A DNA stretch of 64,000 nucleotides from Campylobacter sp. CN_NE2. Lineage in GTDB: Bacteria > Campylobacterota > Campylobacteria > Campylobacterales > Campylobacteraceae. This document shows, piece after piece, positions 24,574 through 34,300 of the stretch. Position 1 is the first letter of the stretch. Every line of letters starts with the position of its first letter. The position numbers were made by a program, and so were the translations under genes. The stretch spans positions 1,426,001-1,490,000 of the forward strand of contig NZ_CP115608.1 in NCBI RefSeq assembly GCF_027797465.1. The letters run 5' to 3'. The notes below the pieces were generated by a model. The model was not told the DNA's origin. It ran no database searches and worked only from the letters and a program-made list of their open reading frames with translations.

Positions 24574-27054
24574 ATTCGCCAAACCCTTTTTACCAAAGGT
24601 TAAGATTAGCGACGGTAGTATTATGAGCGCCCCAAGCAGCAACAACGCCATAACCAAATCAATCAAAAGCCCAAAATAAATCGTCGGCCAAAAGTTGCTA
24701 ATGCTCATAACGCTAAATCCCAAAATAACGGCAAATGAAGTGTAATACATAGCATAACCGATACTTTTGTGGCTATTTAGCACGGCATTTTGCGCCGAAT
24801 TTGAAGCGATTTCTTGTTTGTAGCGATGAATGTAGTGGATAGAGTTATCAACGCCCATTCCTATGCTAATAGCGGCAATCGTAATACTCATAATATCAAG
24901 CGGAATTCCAACTAGCCCCATAATGCCAAAACCAAGCGATAACGGGATTAAATTTACAACTATCGCCATAAGCGCAAATTTAAGGCTTCTAAAAATCACT
25001 ATAAATATCGCAAATAGCACCAAAAGCGTGAAACTAAGTGTGCCAAACTGCGAACTTACAAGGCTTTGAAGCATATTATTATAAAGCACCATTACGCCAC
25101 TGACCTGCACGCTGACTCCGTCGTTTGCGAGTAAATTTTGCAAATTTGCATTAAGATTTTTTAAAAACTCATTTCTGCGTAAATTTTTGTCGCTATCGAC
25201 CGTGCGAATAGCAAAATGCGCTTCGTTTGCTTCTATGTTGATATATGGGCTAAGCACCATTTTTCGGTAGTTTTCAGGCAGTTCGTTATACATAACGGCA
25301 AGCATAAAATCATCAAGCTCTTTGCCGTCATTTAAATTTTTGCCGATTTTTAGCAAAGTCGAAAGCGAACCCACATTTCCGATAAATTCTTGCTCTTTTA
25401 AAAAATCGTGCGTTTTGTTGATGATTCGCATTTTATCGCTACTAAACCAATACTCGGCTTTGTTTTGATTTTCGGCAAACTCGGCTTCAAATTCGTCAAA
25501 TTCATCATCTCCGCTTTGCGAAATTTGCGAATTTTGTGCTGAATTATTGCCAAATTTAATAACGACATCGAGCGGAACCGTGCCGCCAAGCTCTTTATCG
25601 ATTACCGCCATACCGCCGTAAATTTCGGTGCTTTCTTTAAAATATCCGATGAAGCTGTTTTCGACTTTTAGCTTTGAAATGCCAAATAATCCAACACAAA
25701 CGCTAGTAACGCAAACGGCGTAGATAGCCTTTCTGTGATTTATGGCTAAATTCGCGCAAAATTCGGTAAATTTAAAATGCTCTTCAAATTTACGCTCAAT
25801 CGGCGTTTTTTTAGTCAGCAAAATGATAGAAGAAAACAGGACAAATGCCGTAATTAGCGAGATAGCTATACCCACGCTCATCATAATGCCAAGCGAAATG
25901 ACAGGCTTAATGTCGCATAAAATCAGCGAGAAAAATCCGACAATGGTCGTAAAAATGGCGAAAAAGCATGGTTTTGCGCGATCTTTTAAAACTGCATAAA
26001 CGAGCTGATTTTGCGTGAAATTCGGAAATTTGCTTAAATATTCTCTATAAGATACGATTAAATGTATGCAAACTGAAACCGTGATGATGAGTTGAAGTGC
26101 GATATAATTTGAGCTAATAACCGTTACTTCAAATCCCAAAAATCCAAACAAGCCGCTGGCTAAAAGTGCGCTATAAACGCATATCACAAGGGCGATTAGG
26201 ACGAATTTGAGCTGACGGAAAAAGAGCCAAAAACAAAAAAGCAAAAGCAAACAGCTCAAAACGCCGTAAGTGCCAATGTCGTTTCGCACAAAATTCATCA
26301 TATCATCAGCGATTAGGTTCATACCGCCCAAAAATAGGCTCTCTTTTAAGCCGTCGTTTTTGTATTTTGCGACGACGGCACGAATTTGCGCTAGGTCGTC
26401 GTGTTCTTTTATGCGATTGGCATCGCGGTAAATTTTAAATTCCTTATTTAGCTCTATAAGCTCGATTTTTTCGTCATTTGTGATTGTTGAATTCAGCTCT
26501 TTTTTGGATAGTATTTCTTTTTTTTGTAAAAATTCATCATATTTTAAATTTGGCTTTAAATTTATCATTATGGCTGTGGTTTTAAGATCACTGCTAACCA
26601 AATTTGAAGCATACAACGGACTAGTTTCAAACTCACGCCTTGCCATTTTAATGTCGGTATCATTATCATCAAGGGTCGGAATATGCGATATGAGATCTGA
26701 AATTTGCTGATTTTCTTTATTTTGCAAAAGCGGAACGCTCGTAATATCTAAGACGCTATCGACAAAGTCAAATTTGCGAATTTCATTTGAGATTGCACGG
26801 ATTTTATTTAACGAATTTTGGCTTAGCAAATCGTCGTTTGGAGTGTAAGCGATAACCAAAAAATTCGGGCTTTCGTAGCGTTTTGAAACTTCACGCCAAA
26901 TTTCTAAATCTTTGTCATGCTCTAAAAGCAAAGTTTGGCTTGAAGCGTCTATTTCAAGTTTGGTTGAATAATATGCAAAAAAGAGTGTCAAAGCCGTAAA
27001 AATCGCTAATACGGCTTTGGGAAAATGGACTAAAATTTTAAAAATTTGGTTCAT
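24571..27054 (-). CDS. RND-family transporter (MMPL/HAE3-type), probable lipid transporter
   Basis: An 827-residue RND protein with an N-terminal helix (about 8-28), a periplasmic domain (29-265), five clustered helices (about 265-425), a second periplasmic domain (about 455-655) and five more helices. MSITIAAISIGMGVDNSIHYIHRYK near the end is the MMPL/SSD hallmark, quoted in part as IGMGVDNSIHYIHRY. The HAE3 subfamily includes hopanoid and lipid transporters such as HpnN. It lies last in an operon with MlaC- and MlaA-type genes, which suggests it powers phospholipid movement between the membranes, replacing the Mla ABC transporter. An acidic segment DDEFDEFEAEF (516-526) in the second periplasmic loop also occurs in the MlaA-type protein. 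The start overlaps mlaC by 4 nt; the stop codon lies in a structured repeat. Confidence 0.85.
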   Translation of the reverse strand: MNQIFKILVHFPKAVLAIFTALTLFFAYYSTKLEIDASSQTLLLEHDKDLEIWREVSKRYESPNFLVIAYTPNDDLLSQNSLNKIRAISNEIRKFDFVDSVLDITSVPLLQNKENQQISDLISHIPTLDDNDTDIKMARREFETSPLYASNLVSSDLKTTAIMINLKPNLKYDEFLQKKEILSKKELNSTITNDEKIELIELNKEFKIYRDANRIKEHDDLAQIRAVVAKYKNDGLKESLFLGGMNLIADDMMNFVRNDIGTYGVLSCLLLLFCFWLFFRQLKFVLIALVICVYSALLASGLFGFLGFEVTVISSNYIALQLIITVSVCIHLIVSYREYLSKFPNFTQNQLVYAVLKDRAKPCFFAIFTTIVGFFSLILCDIKPVISLGIMMSVGIAISLITAFVLFSSIILLTKKTPIERKFEEHFKFTEFCANLAINHRKAIYAVCVTSVCVGLFGISKLKVENSFIGYFKESTEIYGGMAVIDKELGGTVPLDVVIKFGNNSAQNSQISQSGDDEFDEFEAEFAENQNKAEYWFSSDKMRIINKTHDFLKEQEFIGNVGSLSTLLKIGKNLNDGKELDDFMLAVMYNELPENYRKMVLSPYINIEANEAHFAIRTVDSDKNLRRNEFLKNLNANLQNLLANDGVSVQVSGVMVLYNNMLQSLVSSQFGTLSFTLLVLFAIFIVIFRSLKFALMAIVVNLIPLSLGFGIMGLVGIPLDIMSITIAAISIGMGVDNSIHYIHRYKQEIASNSAQNAVLNSHKSIGYAMYYTSFAVILGFSVMSISNFWPTIYFGLLIDLVMALLLLGALIILPSLILTFGKKGLAN

Positions 27055-27638
27055 TTGCTATCTGGCAAATTTGTTTGACTTAGTCTTTTTAAAAGTTCGT
27101 CAAAGCTTACATTTTCAACGACATCGCCAAACTGCGAGCGGTAAGTTTGCACTAAGCTAATGCCCAAAATATCGACATCGTAAATACGCCAGTCGTTTTC
27201 GCTTGGAAAAAATTTAAAATCAATCGGATAGTTTTTATCTTCGCCGATGATTTCGGTTTTTAGATAAACCCTTTTTTCATTTGGTTCTGTTGCGTTTATA
27301 ACTTTCATCTCTTGGTTTGTATAAAGGGCAAGTTTGTCGATAAAAGTTTGTTTTAGGTGCGCTTCGTAAGCTTCGTTAAATTTAGCCACTTGCTCCGGCG
27401 TTAGGCTTTTGTAGTGTTTCGAAAGCGAAAGTTTTGCCATAGTTTTGTAATCAAAAAGCGAGTCAAAAAGGGCAAAAATTTGCTTTGGTTTGTTTTCTTT
27501 TGAGATTGCACTATCTTTTAAAATTGAAACAGCGTTTGCAACCTTGTCGCTCATAACCGGCTTAATCTCGCTTTTATCGATTGCAAAAGCAAAAGCATTT
27601 AAGCAGATAACTGCTAAGATTATTTTTAAAATTTTCAT
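27051..27638 (-). CDS. mlaC: MlaC-type periplasmic phospholipid-binding protein (Ttg2D family)
   Basis: A 195-residue protein with a signal peptide (about 1-19, ending AFAFA) and the MlaC/Tol_Tol_Ttg2 fold features: FDYKTMAKLSLSKHYKSLTPEQ and the final DWRIYDVDILGISLVQTYRSQF. In other bacteria MlaC ferries phospholipid through the periplasm between MlaA at the outer membrane and an inner-membrane transporter. Here the inner-membrane partner is an RND protein encoded directly downstream with a 4-nt overlap. It starts 3 nt after the mlaA stop. As I recall, C. jejuni has the same three-gene order. Confidence 0.92.
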   Translation of the reverse strand: MKILKIILAVICLNAFAFAIDKSEIKPVMSDKVANAVSILKDSAISKENKPKQIFALFDSLFDYKTMAKLSLSKHYKSLTPEQVAKFNEAYEAHLKQTFIDKLALYTNQEMKVINATEPNEKRVYLKTEIIGEDKNYPIDFKFFPSENDWRIYDVDILGISLVQTYRSQFGDVVENVSFDELLKRLSQTNLPDSK

Positions 27639-27641
27639 TTT

Positions 27642-28343
27642 TTACTCCTTTATTAGGTAATTTCGTCTTTGCTCGTAAGAATCTCGCAAAAACGGATAAA
27701 GATCAACAACGCCTTTTTTGATATTTTCGTATTGATCAGGATCTAGTGAAAATTCGTTAAATTTATTAAATACATTTAGCCCAAGAGCCGTGCCATCGTC
27801 GTGGATATAATTAACAGGATTTGTAAAATAATCCCCAACTAGACCAAATGTGTCTCTTAGGTTACTTGGACCAAGTATGGGCCAAACTATATGAGGACCA
27901 GCAGGAACGCCCCAAAAACCAAGTGTTTGACCGAAGTCTTCATTGTGTTTTGGGATATTAAAATGCTTTGTAGCAGCATCACTAAGTCCAGCAAAACCTA
28001 TGGTTGTATTTATCAAAAATCGTTTTGTCTCGTCCCATGAATTTGCGAATTTGCCCTGTAAAAGGTTATTTACTAATCTCATCGGATACATAAGATTGTC
28101 AAAAAAATCGCTAAATGCGCCTTGAATGGGATCTGGCATGACAAAATCATATCCTATCGCCAAAGGTCTTACTAAATAGCCGTAAAATGCGTCATTTACA
28201 TTTGTCATAACGCGATTATAACCTGAGAGCGGATCAAAAACCTGCGTGGTGCCAAATTCGCTTTCAAATTCGTCAAATTCGGCTTCGTTTGGGTTAGCGA
28301 CCAAAACGCTAAAACAAAGTAAAAAGGCAAATGCAAATTTCAA
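27642..28343 (-). CDS. mlaA: MlaA/VacJ family outer membrane phospholipid removal protein
   Basis: A 233-residue VacJ-family protein. The signal peptide (about 1-16) has no clear lipobox, so it may not be lipidated like E. coli MlaA. An acidic EFDEFESEF segment (22-30) follows. The core has FDPLSGYNRVMTNVNDAFYGY, NLMYPMRLVNNLLQGKF, FGQTLGFWGVPAGPHIVWP and LGPSNLRDTFG, all typical of the family. It should extract misplaced phospholipids from the outer leaflet. It is the first gene of mlaA-mlaC-RND on the minus strand, divergent from modA. Confidence 0.93.
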   Translation of the reverse strand: MKFAFAFLLCFSVLVANPNEAEFDEFESEFGTTQVFDPLSGYNRVMTNVNDAFYGYLVRPLAIGYDFVMPDPIQGAFSDFFDNLMYPMRLVNNLLQGKFANSWDETKRFLINTTIGFAGLSDAATKHFNIPKHNEDFGQTLGFWGVPAGPHIVWPILGPSNLRDTFGLVGDYFTNPVNYIHDDGTALGLNVFNKFNEFSLDPDQYENIKKGVVDLYPFLRDSYEQRRNYLIKE

Positions 28344-28500
28344 CTTTTATCCTTATTTTTAAATTTAAAAAAACTTCAAATTCTATAAATTTAAAGCTTT
28401 TTTGTCAATATCAAAGCGACATTGTAGCATTTTTTTAGAAAATAAATGTTAATTTTTGATTTATAAAAGTATATTTCAAATTTCCCTTATTATATATAAA

Positions 28501-28564
28501 ATTATATAATATTAATTAAAATCCTTTTATATAATAATTTTAATAAAATTAAGTTATATAAAAG
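28501..28564. promoter_or_regulatory. Inverted repeats of TATATAA upstream of modA
   Basis: CTTTTATATAA (28524-28534) and its exact complement TTATATAAAAG (28554-28564), plus an overlapping pair ATTATATAA (28501-28509) / TTATATAAT (28527-28535). The half-site resembles the TATATAA element of ModE boxes, so molybdate-responsive repression is possible. The region is very AT-rich, and palindromes can arise by chance. Confidence 0.45.
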
Positions 28565-28612
28565 CATACATAATATAAAATCACTTTTAAAATTTTTTAA
28601 AGGAGAAAGGAA

Positions 28613-29365
28613 ATGAAATTTTCTGCAAAATCACTATTTTTAGGACTTTTAGTTGCTGTTTTTGCAAATGGGGGCGAAGTAAGTATCGCAGCTGCTGCAA
28701 ATACCACTTACGCATTTGATGAGATTAAGGCTGAATTTGCAAAAGCTCACCCTGAAATCACGCTAAATGTAAGCTTGGGCGCAAGCGGTGCTTTAAGCAC
28801 ACAGATTAAAAACGGAGCTCCGTTTGACATTTTTATGGCAGCAGATATGGACTTTGCGAACAATCTTTTCAAAGACGGATTTGCCATAAATGAAGCCGTA
28901 ACCTACGCAAAAGGCAAAGTTGCTATGTTTAGCGTTAGGGATCTAAATTTAACGCAAGGTTTGGAAATTTTAAAAGATGAAAAGGTAAAATCAATCTCAA
29001 TCGCAAATCCAAAAACCGCTCCTTATGGCGCTGCAAGTGTGGCAGCCTTTGAAAAAGCAGGAATTTATGATACAATCAAAGCCAAAATCGTAGAAGCAAA
29101 ATCAATCGGCGATGCACTTTCACAAGCTATGAGCGCAGCAGATGTGGGTTTTGTGGCGGCTAGTTCTATGTATTCGCCAAAAATGGCAGAGTATAAAGAA
29201 GGTGTAAATTTTGTGCTTGTTGATAGCTTGCTTTACGACCCTATCGCACAAGGCATCGTAATCCTTAAAAAAGCCGAAAACAACGCCGAAGCAAAGGCTT
29301 TTTATGATTTTATCTTAGGCGAAAAGGGTAAGGAAATTTTTGCCAAATATGGATATGATTTTTAA
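28613..29365 (+). CDS. modA: Molybdate ABC transporter, periplasmic binding protein
   Basis: A 250-residue solute binding protein with a signal peptide (about 1-20). SIAAAANTTYAFDEIKAEF, LGASGALSTQIKNGAPFDIF, ADMDFANNLF and IANPKTAPYGAASVAAFEKA are typical ModA segments, with the oxyanion-contacting Ser and Ala residues in the first two. It binds molybdate or tungstate in the periplasm. A strong ribosome binding site (AAAGGAGAAAGGAA) precedes the ATG. It heads the operon modA-TOBE-modC-modB, and its stop overlaps the next ATG by 1 nt. Confidence 0.95.
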   Translation: MKFSAKSLFLGLLVAVFANGGEVSIAAAANTTYAFDEIKAEFAKAHPEITLNVSLGASGALSTQIKNGAPFDIFMAADMDFANNLFKDGFAINEAVTYAKGKVAMFSVRDLNLTQGLEILKDEKVKSISIANPKTAPYGAASVAAFEKAGIYDTIKAKIVEAKSIGDALSQAMSAADVGFVAASSMYSPKMAEYKEGVNFVLVDSLLYDPIAQGIVILKKAENNAEAKAFYDFILGEKGKEIFAKYGYDF

Positions 29366-29760
29366 TGATTGAAGCAAAATTAGAAGAAATTAACGAATTT
29401 AAGGGTATAAATGCCCTTAAATTCGGTGCTAAATTTGGAAAACTAACTATGGTTAGTTTAGAAATTCCTGCAAATTTATCGATAAATTCGCGCGTAAAGC
29501 TCGGATTTAAAAGCTCGGAAGTGATTTTAAGTTTGGAAAAACTTCAAAATTGTTCTTTAAGCAATGAAATTGGTTGTATTATCCAAAATATCACTATCGG
29601 CGAGATTTTAAGCGTAGTAAATTTAAAAGCATTAAATTCAGACGATATTTTTGAAAGCATAATCACAACTGCATCTGCAAAAAGGTTAAATTTAAGTCAA
29701 AATTTGCAAATTTACGCCTATATAAAGGCAACTTCGCTATTTATCGATGAGATTTTATGA
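29365..29760 (+). CDS. TOBE-domain molybdate-binding protein
   Basis: A 131-residue protein built mainly of a TOBE/Mop-type beta domain: the repeated pattern SRVKLGFKSSEVILS ... CSLSNEIGCIIQNITIGEI resembles molbindin halves. It probably binds molybdate or related oxyanions in the cytoplasm for storage or regulation. It lacks the winged-helix DNA-binding domain of ModE. It overlaps modA by 1 nt and modC by 4 nt. Confidence 0.75.
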   Translation: MIEAKLEEINEFKGINALKFGAKFGKLTMVSLEIPANLSINSRVKLGFKSSEVILSLEKLQNCSLSNEIGCIIQNITIGEILSVVNLKALNSDDIFESIITTASAKRLNLSQNLQIYAYIKATSLFIDEIL

Positions 29761-30611
29761 TTAGTATAAATTGCATTAAAAAATTCGGCGATAAATTTAA
29801 AATCGAAGCAAATTTGCAAATTCCAAAAGGCAGTTTTGCCTGTTTTTACGGCAAAAGCGGAAGCGGAAAAACGACACTTTTACGCCTAATCGCAGGTTTT
29901 CAAAAGGCTGATAGCGGAGAGATAATAAACGGCGAAATAACGCTATTTGACGATAAATTTTTTATGCCACCGCAAAAAAGACAAATCGGATTTTTATTTC
30001 AAGATTATGCGCTTTTTGAAAATATGAGTGTCATAAAAAATTTGCTTTTTGCAAAAAATGATTCCAAAAAAGCAAACGAACTTTTAAATTTATTAGAGAT
30101 TTTAGATCGCGCAAATTCGCAAATTTCCGAGCTTTCAGGTGGTCAAAAACAGCGTGTCGCACTAGCAAGAGCATTGATGCAAGATCCAAAAATTCTGCTT
30201 TTAGATGAGCCGTTAAGTGCGCTTGATAACACAATGCGAAGCAAAATTCAAGATTATTTGCTAAAAATTCATCAAATTTATAAACCCACGATAATCATCG
30301 TCAGCCACGATATTAGCGAGATTTACAAGCTTTGCGATATAGTTTTTGAGATTGAAAACGGACGAGTTATAAAAAGCGGAACGCCAAGCGAAGTTTTTTT
30401 AAAAACGCTTGGTTCGCAAAAGTTTTCGTTTTTAGGAAAAATCGTTGAAATTTCGCAAAAAGACAGCGTTTTTGTGGCAGTTGTGGCTGTGGGAAATCAG
30501 CTTTGCGAAGTGGTTTTGAGTGAATTTGAAGCTAAGAATTTGCAAGTTGGAGATGAAGTAAGTCTAAGCACAAAGGCGTATTTGCTAAATTTAAAAAAGG
30601 TAGAAAAATGA
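29757..30611 (+). CDS. modC: Molybdate ABC transporter ATP-binding protein
   Basis: A 284-residue ABC ATPase. Walker A is GKSGSGKTT (32-40), the signature is LSGGQKQRVALARAL, Walker B is ILLLDEPLSALD and the switch His lies in IIVSHD. The C-terminal region (about 225-284) is a short TOBE-like extension (VFVAVVAVGNQLCEVVLS), as in ModC proteins. It energises molybdate uptake with ModB. It overlaps both neighbours by 4 nt. Here modC precedes modB, whereas modB-modC is the commoner order. Confidence 0.94.
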   Translation: MISINCIKKFGDKFKIEANLQIPKGSFACFYGKSGSGKTTLLRLIAGFQKADSGEIINGEITLFDDKFFMPPQKRQIGFLFQDYALFENMSVIKNLLFAKNDSKKANELLNLLEILDRANSQISELSGGQKQRVALARALMQDPKILLLDEPLSALDNTMRSKIQDYLLKIHQIYKPTIIIVSHDISEIYKLCDIVFEIENGRVIKSGTPSEVFLKTLGSQKFSFLGKIVEISQKDSVFVAVVAVGNQLCEVVLSEFEAKNLQVGDEVSLSTKAYLLNLKKVEK

Positions 30612-31300
30612 TAGAGATGCTTTTAAAACTCGATTACACGCCGTTTTGGGTTTCGTTAAAACTATCTTTTATCACCACTTTGATTTTATTTATCTTGGTT
30701 TTGCCGTTAGCTTATTTTATGGCATATCGCGATTTTAAGGGGAAAAACGCACTTGAAGCTGTGATTTCGCTGCCGCTTGTTTTGCCGCCGTCGGTGCTTG
30801 GTTTTTATCTTTTGGTTTTTTTATCGCCTTACTCGTTTTTTGGCAAATTTTTTGATGAAAACTTTGGAATTCGCTTAGTTTTTAATTTTAGTGGTTTGGT
30901 AATTGCTAGTTGCATTTATTCGCTTCCGTTTATGTTTCAGCCTTTGGTTTCTGGCTTTCGAAGCCTAAATAAAAATTTGATCGAAGCTAGTTATTCGCTC
31001 GGAAAAGGTCGTTTGCAAACGCTTTTTAGGGTTGCTTTACCGTCTATTAAACCATCGCTTTTAACGGCACTTGTGATAAGTTTTGCTCACACAATGGGCG
31101 AATTTGGCGTAGTTTTGATGATAGGCGGAAGTGTTAGTGATAAAACAAAAGTCGCAAGTATCGCTATTTATGAAGCTGTTGAGTTGTTAGATTTTCGCTT
31201 AGCACACATTTATGCAGGAATTATGCTTATAATTAGCTTTTGCGTTTTGTTTGCGGTTTATTTTTTAAATTCAAAAAAAGCAAAATTCACAAGTCTTTAA
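30608..31300 (+). CDS. modB: Molybdate ABC transporter permease
   Basis: A 230-residue permease with five to six membrane segments. The EAA loop that contacts the ATPase is EASYSLGKGRLQTLFRVALP, followed by PSLLTALVISFAHTMGEFG. The segments ISLPLVLPPSVLGFYLL and GFRSLNKNLIEAS are typical of ModB/CysW-type permeases. It forms the membrane channel for molybdate. It is the last gene of the mod operon. Confidence 0.95.
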   Translation: MIEMLLKLDYTPFWVSLKLSFITTLILFILVLPLAYFMAYRDFKGKNALEAVISLPLVLPPSVLGFYLLVFLSPYSFFGKFFDENFGIRLVFNFSGLVIASCIYSLPFMFQPLVSGFRSLNKNLIEASYSLGKGRLQTLFRVALPSIKPSLLTALVISFAHTMGEFGVVLMIGGSVSDKTKVASIAIYEAVELLDFRLAHIYAGIMLIISFCVLFAVYFLNSKKAKFTSL

Positions 31301-31353
31301 AATCATTTTAAATTTAGCAATCTTTGGATAAAATAAATTTTTTGGAATTTGCC

Positions 31354-34300
31354 ATGTTTAACGCGAGAAGACAGAAAATTTCTTTTATAAAAAGATTTTA
31401 TTTACTCGGATTATTTGTTGTATTTGTAGTTTTTGCGGTTTTGGCTTCGGGAATTTATAGCAAAAAAAGTAGAATCGAACAAGATTTAAAATCTCAAAGT
31501 GAGATTGCCGTAAATCTTATGAAACACCATAATGATGATTTGCTAAGCGAACTTGATGATATACAAAATAGCATTGCCTTGACTTCAAAGCCGCTTGAAG
31601 TAATGAATTCGAAAATGGATAAAAAAGGCGAATTTAACGCTATTTTTTATCTGAAAAATGATTTGATTTTAGCTAGTGATTACAACAAAATTGCTTTCCC
31701 AAGCGAATTTGATATTGACAAATTTAAAGATAGCGTTAAAAAAAGCGGTTTTTATATTTCAGATTTTATATTTTATGCTGGAATTTATCGTTATTTTATT
31801 ATTAAACAGGCTCAAAATGGTGCGTATTTGGTCGGTTTTGTCGATACAAAAAGCCTTGTTTCAAATTTGGCTTTTCCAAATTCGCAAATTAGAATTCTAA
31901 ATTCAAACGGGCATTTTATTTCGGGTGTAAATGGCGACATCTACGATATTTACGGCGATTCGTTTAGTTTTAAAAAAACAGATAGACTTGTGCTTATAAA
32001 AGAGAAATTAGGCGGTTTTGATTTTTTATATATCAAAAATATTGCAAATACTCAAAATTTCGTCCTTGTTAAAAGAACTTTGTTTTCTGAGCTAAACGGC
32101 GAAGTTATTATGTTTTTGGTTATTTTGGCTTTATTTGGGCTTGTGGGATTATTTTTGTTAGCAAATATTTTCTTTTTAAATTCAAAAGTCATCGCTCCTA
32201 TAAATGAAGTCAAAAAGATTTTAATGTCATCAAATAAAAACGCGGAAGTCTCGACTAAAATCATACAAAAGGGAATTTTTAAAGATTTTAGCGATGATAT
32301 TTTGAAATTTTCTGATAAATTCAGCGCCAAGGATAGCGAGCTTGGTGATTTGAGTAAAAATTTTTATGATATTTTTAAACAAAGTTCTCTTTGTGTTTTG
32401 ATTGTAGATGGTATAAGCGGTATGATTGTTGATCATAGTGATGTTGCAAAAGAAATTTATGGCGAAGGCATAGGCGAAAAAAATGTATTTGAAATCAGCG
32501 CAAATTCATTACTTGAAAGGCAGATTAATGAATTTAAGGCAAATTATGCAAATGAAAATTATATGATAGGTATGCAAAATACGATTAATGGTCAAAAAAG
32601 TATGTATGTGCAAAGAAGCTATATTTACTCAAACGGAGCGGTTTTTGTCATATATATTATGTTTGATATGTCAAAATACATAAATTTGCAAGAACAAACA
32701 AACAAGCAGTATGAATTTATGCAAAATTCGCCTCAAATTATGATGGTTTATGATTTTAATGCTTCAAAAGTGCTAAATTTAACGAGTAATGCAAAAGCTA
32801 TTTGGGGTTATGATTATTTTAAATTTATAAACGGCGAGATTGATTTTTTTAGTATTATTCATTTAAAAGATGTTCTTCGTGTGCGAAATGAAATAAAAAA
32901 TAATATCTCACTTTTTGATACGACAAGAAGAGATAGTTTCGAGCAGACCTATCGCATAAGGCACTTGGATAACGAATACTATACTTATAGCGTTTTTGCA
33001 AAAATTTTGCACACAAAAGGGAAAGAGCTGATTATTTTTTATTTCAACAATATCGATACACTAACAAAATCCGAAGAAAAATCAAGATACGATAGCGAAT
33101 TTTATAAAAATATCATTGACACACGGACTTTTGTAACTTGGGAAATGGATTTAAAATCCAAAACGATTGAATTCGACGGCAATTTTTTGAAAATTTTAAA
33201 TTATGAAGATAAATACCATCAATATAGCATTTCTTTTGGCGATTTTAAAAATATGATTTTAGATGATGATGTGCAAATTTTTAATAATGCACTAAATGAT
33301 TATATAAACGGACAATGTGAAAAATTTATTGCAGAATATCGCATAAAAGGTAGATCGAATCAAATAATCTGGCTTAGTGTGCAGGGCAGAGCGACTAATC
33401 AAAAAGATGGCTTGATAACAAAAATTTCAGGTATTTTTGAAAATATTACCGAGCGAAAAGAGGCAGAAATTCAACTAAAACTAAATGCAAGTGTTTTTTC
33501 AAATTCTCACGAAGGCATTATGCTATGTGGCAAAGACGGTCTTGTAATGCGAACAAATAAAGCATTTAGCGATATTACAGGCTATAATGAAGAAGAAGTT
33601 TTGGGTCGCTATCCGTCATTTTTATTTGCAAAAAATAAAGAAGAGTATGTGCAGGCTTTAAGAAATTCGCTTACAAAAGATGATGTTTATAGAGATGAAA
33701 TCGAGGGTCTAAGCAAAAAAGGCGAGATTATCCCTGCTATTGTTACTATAAATGCCATTAGGGACGATAAGGGCGAAATCACAAACTATATGATAATGTT
33801 TATGGAAATTTATGGCATCAAAGAAAGAGAAGAAAAATTGCAACTAATAGCACACTATGACGCTTTAACAAATTTGCCAAATCGAATTTATTTTATGCAA
33901 ATTGCGCCCGAATTTATGCAAAAGGCAAAAGATAGCGGGAAATTTATGGCTGTTTTATTTATCGACTATGACGGATTTAAGGCGATCAACGATACTTACG
34001 GACACGATGTTGGCGATATTTATCTGCGTGAAATTTCAGCCGTGATGAAAAAGGCACTTAGAGAAAATGACTTTTTAGCTAGGCTTGGCGGAGACGAATT
34101 TTGTGCTATTATCCCAAATATTGATGATAAAAGTTCGCTTACGCCGATTTTAAATAGATTGCTCGAAGCTTCAAATACTAAATTCAATATAATAAATGAA
34201 AAAATCGGAGCAAGTGCTAGTATCGGCGTGGTATTTTATAACGGCGATGAAGAAGTCGAATTTAAAGATTTGCTAAGCAGAGCCGATAAAGCAATGTATA

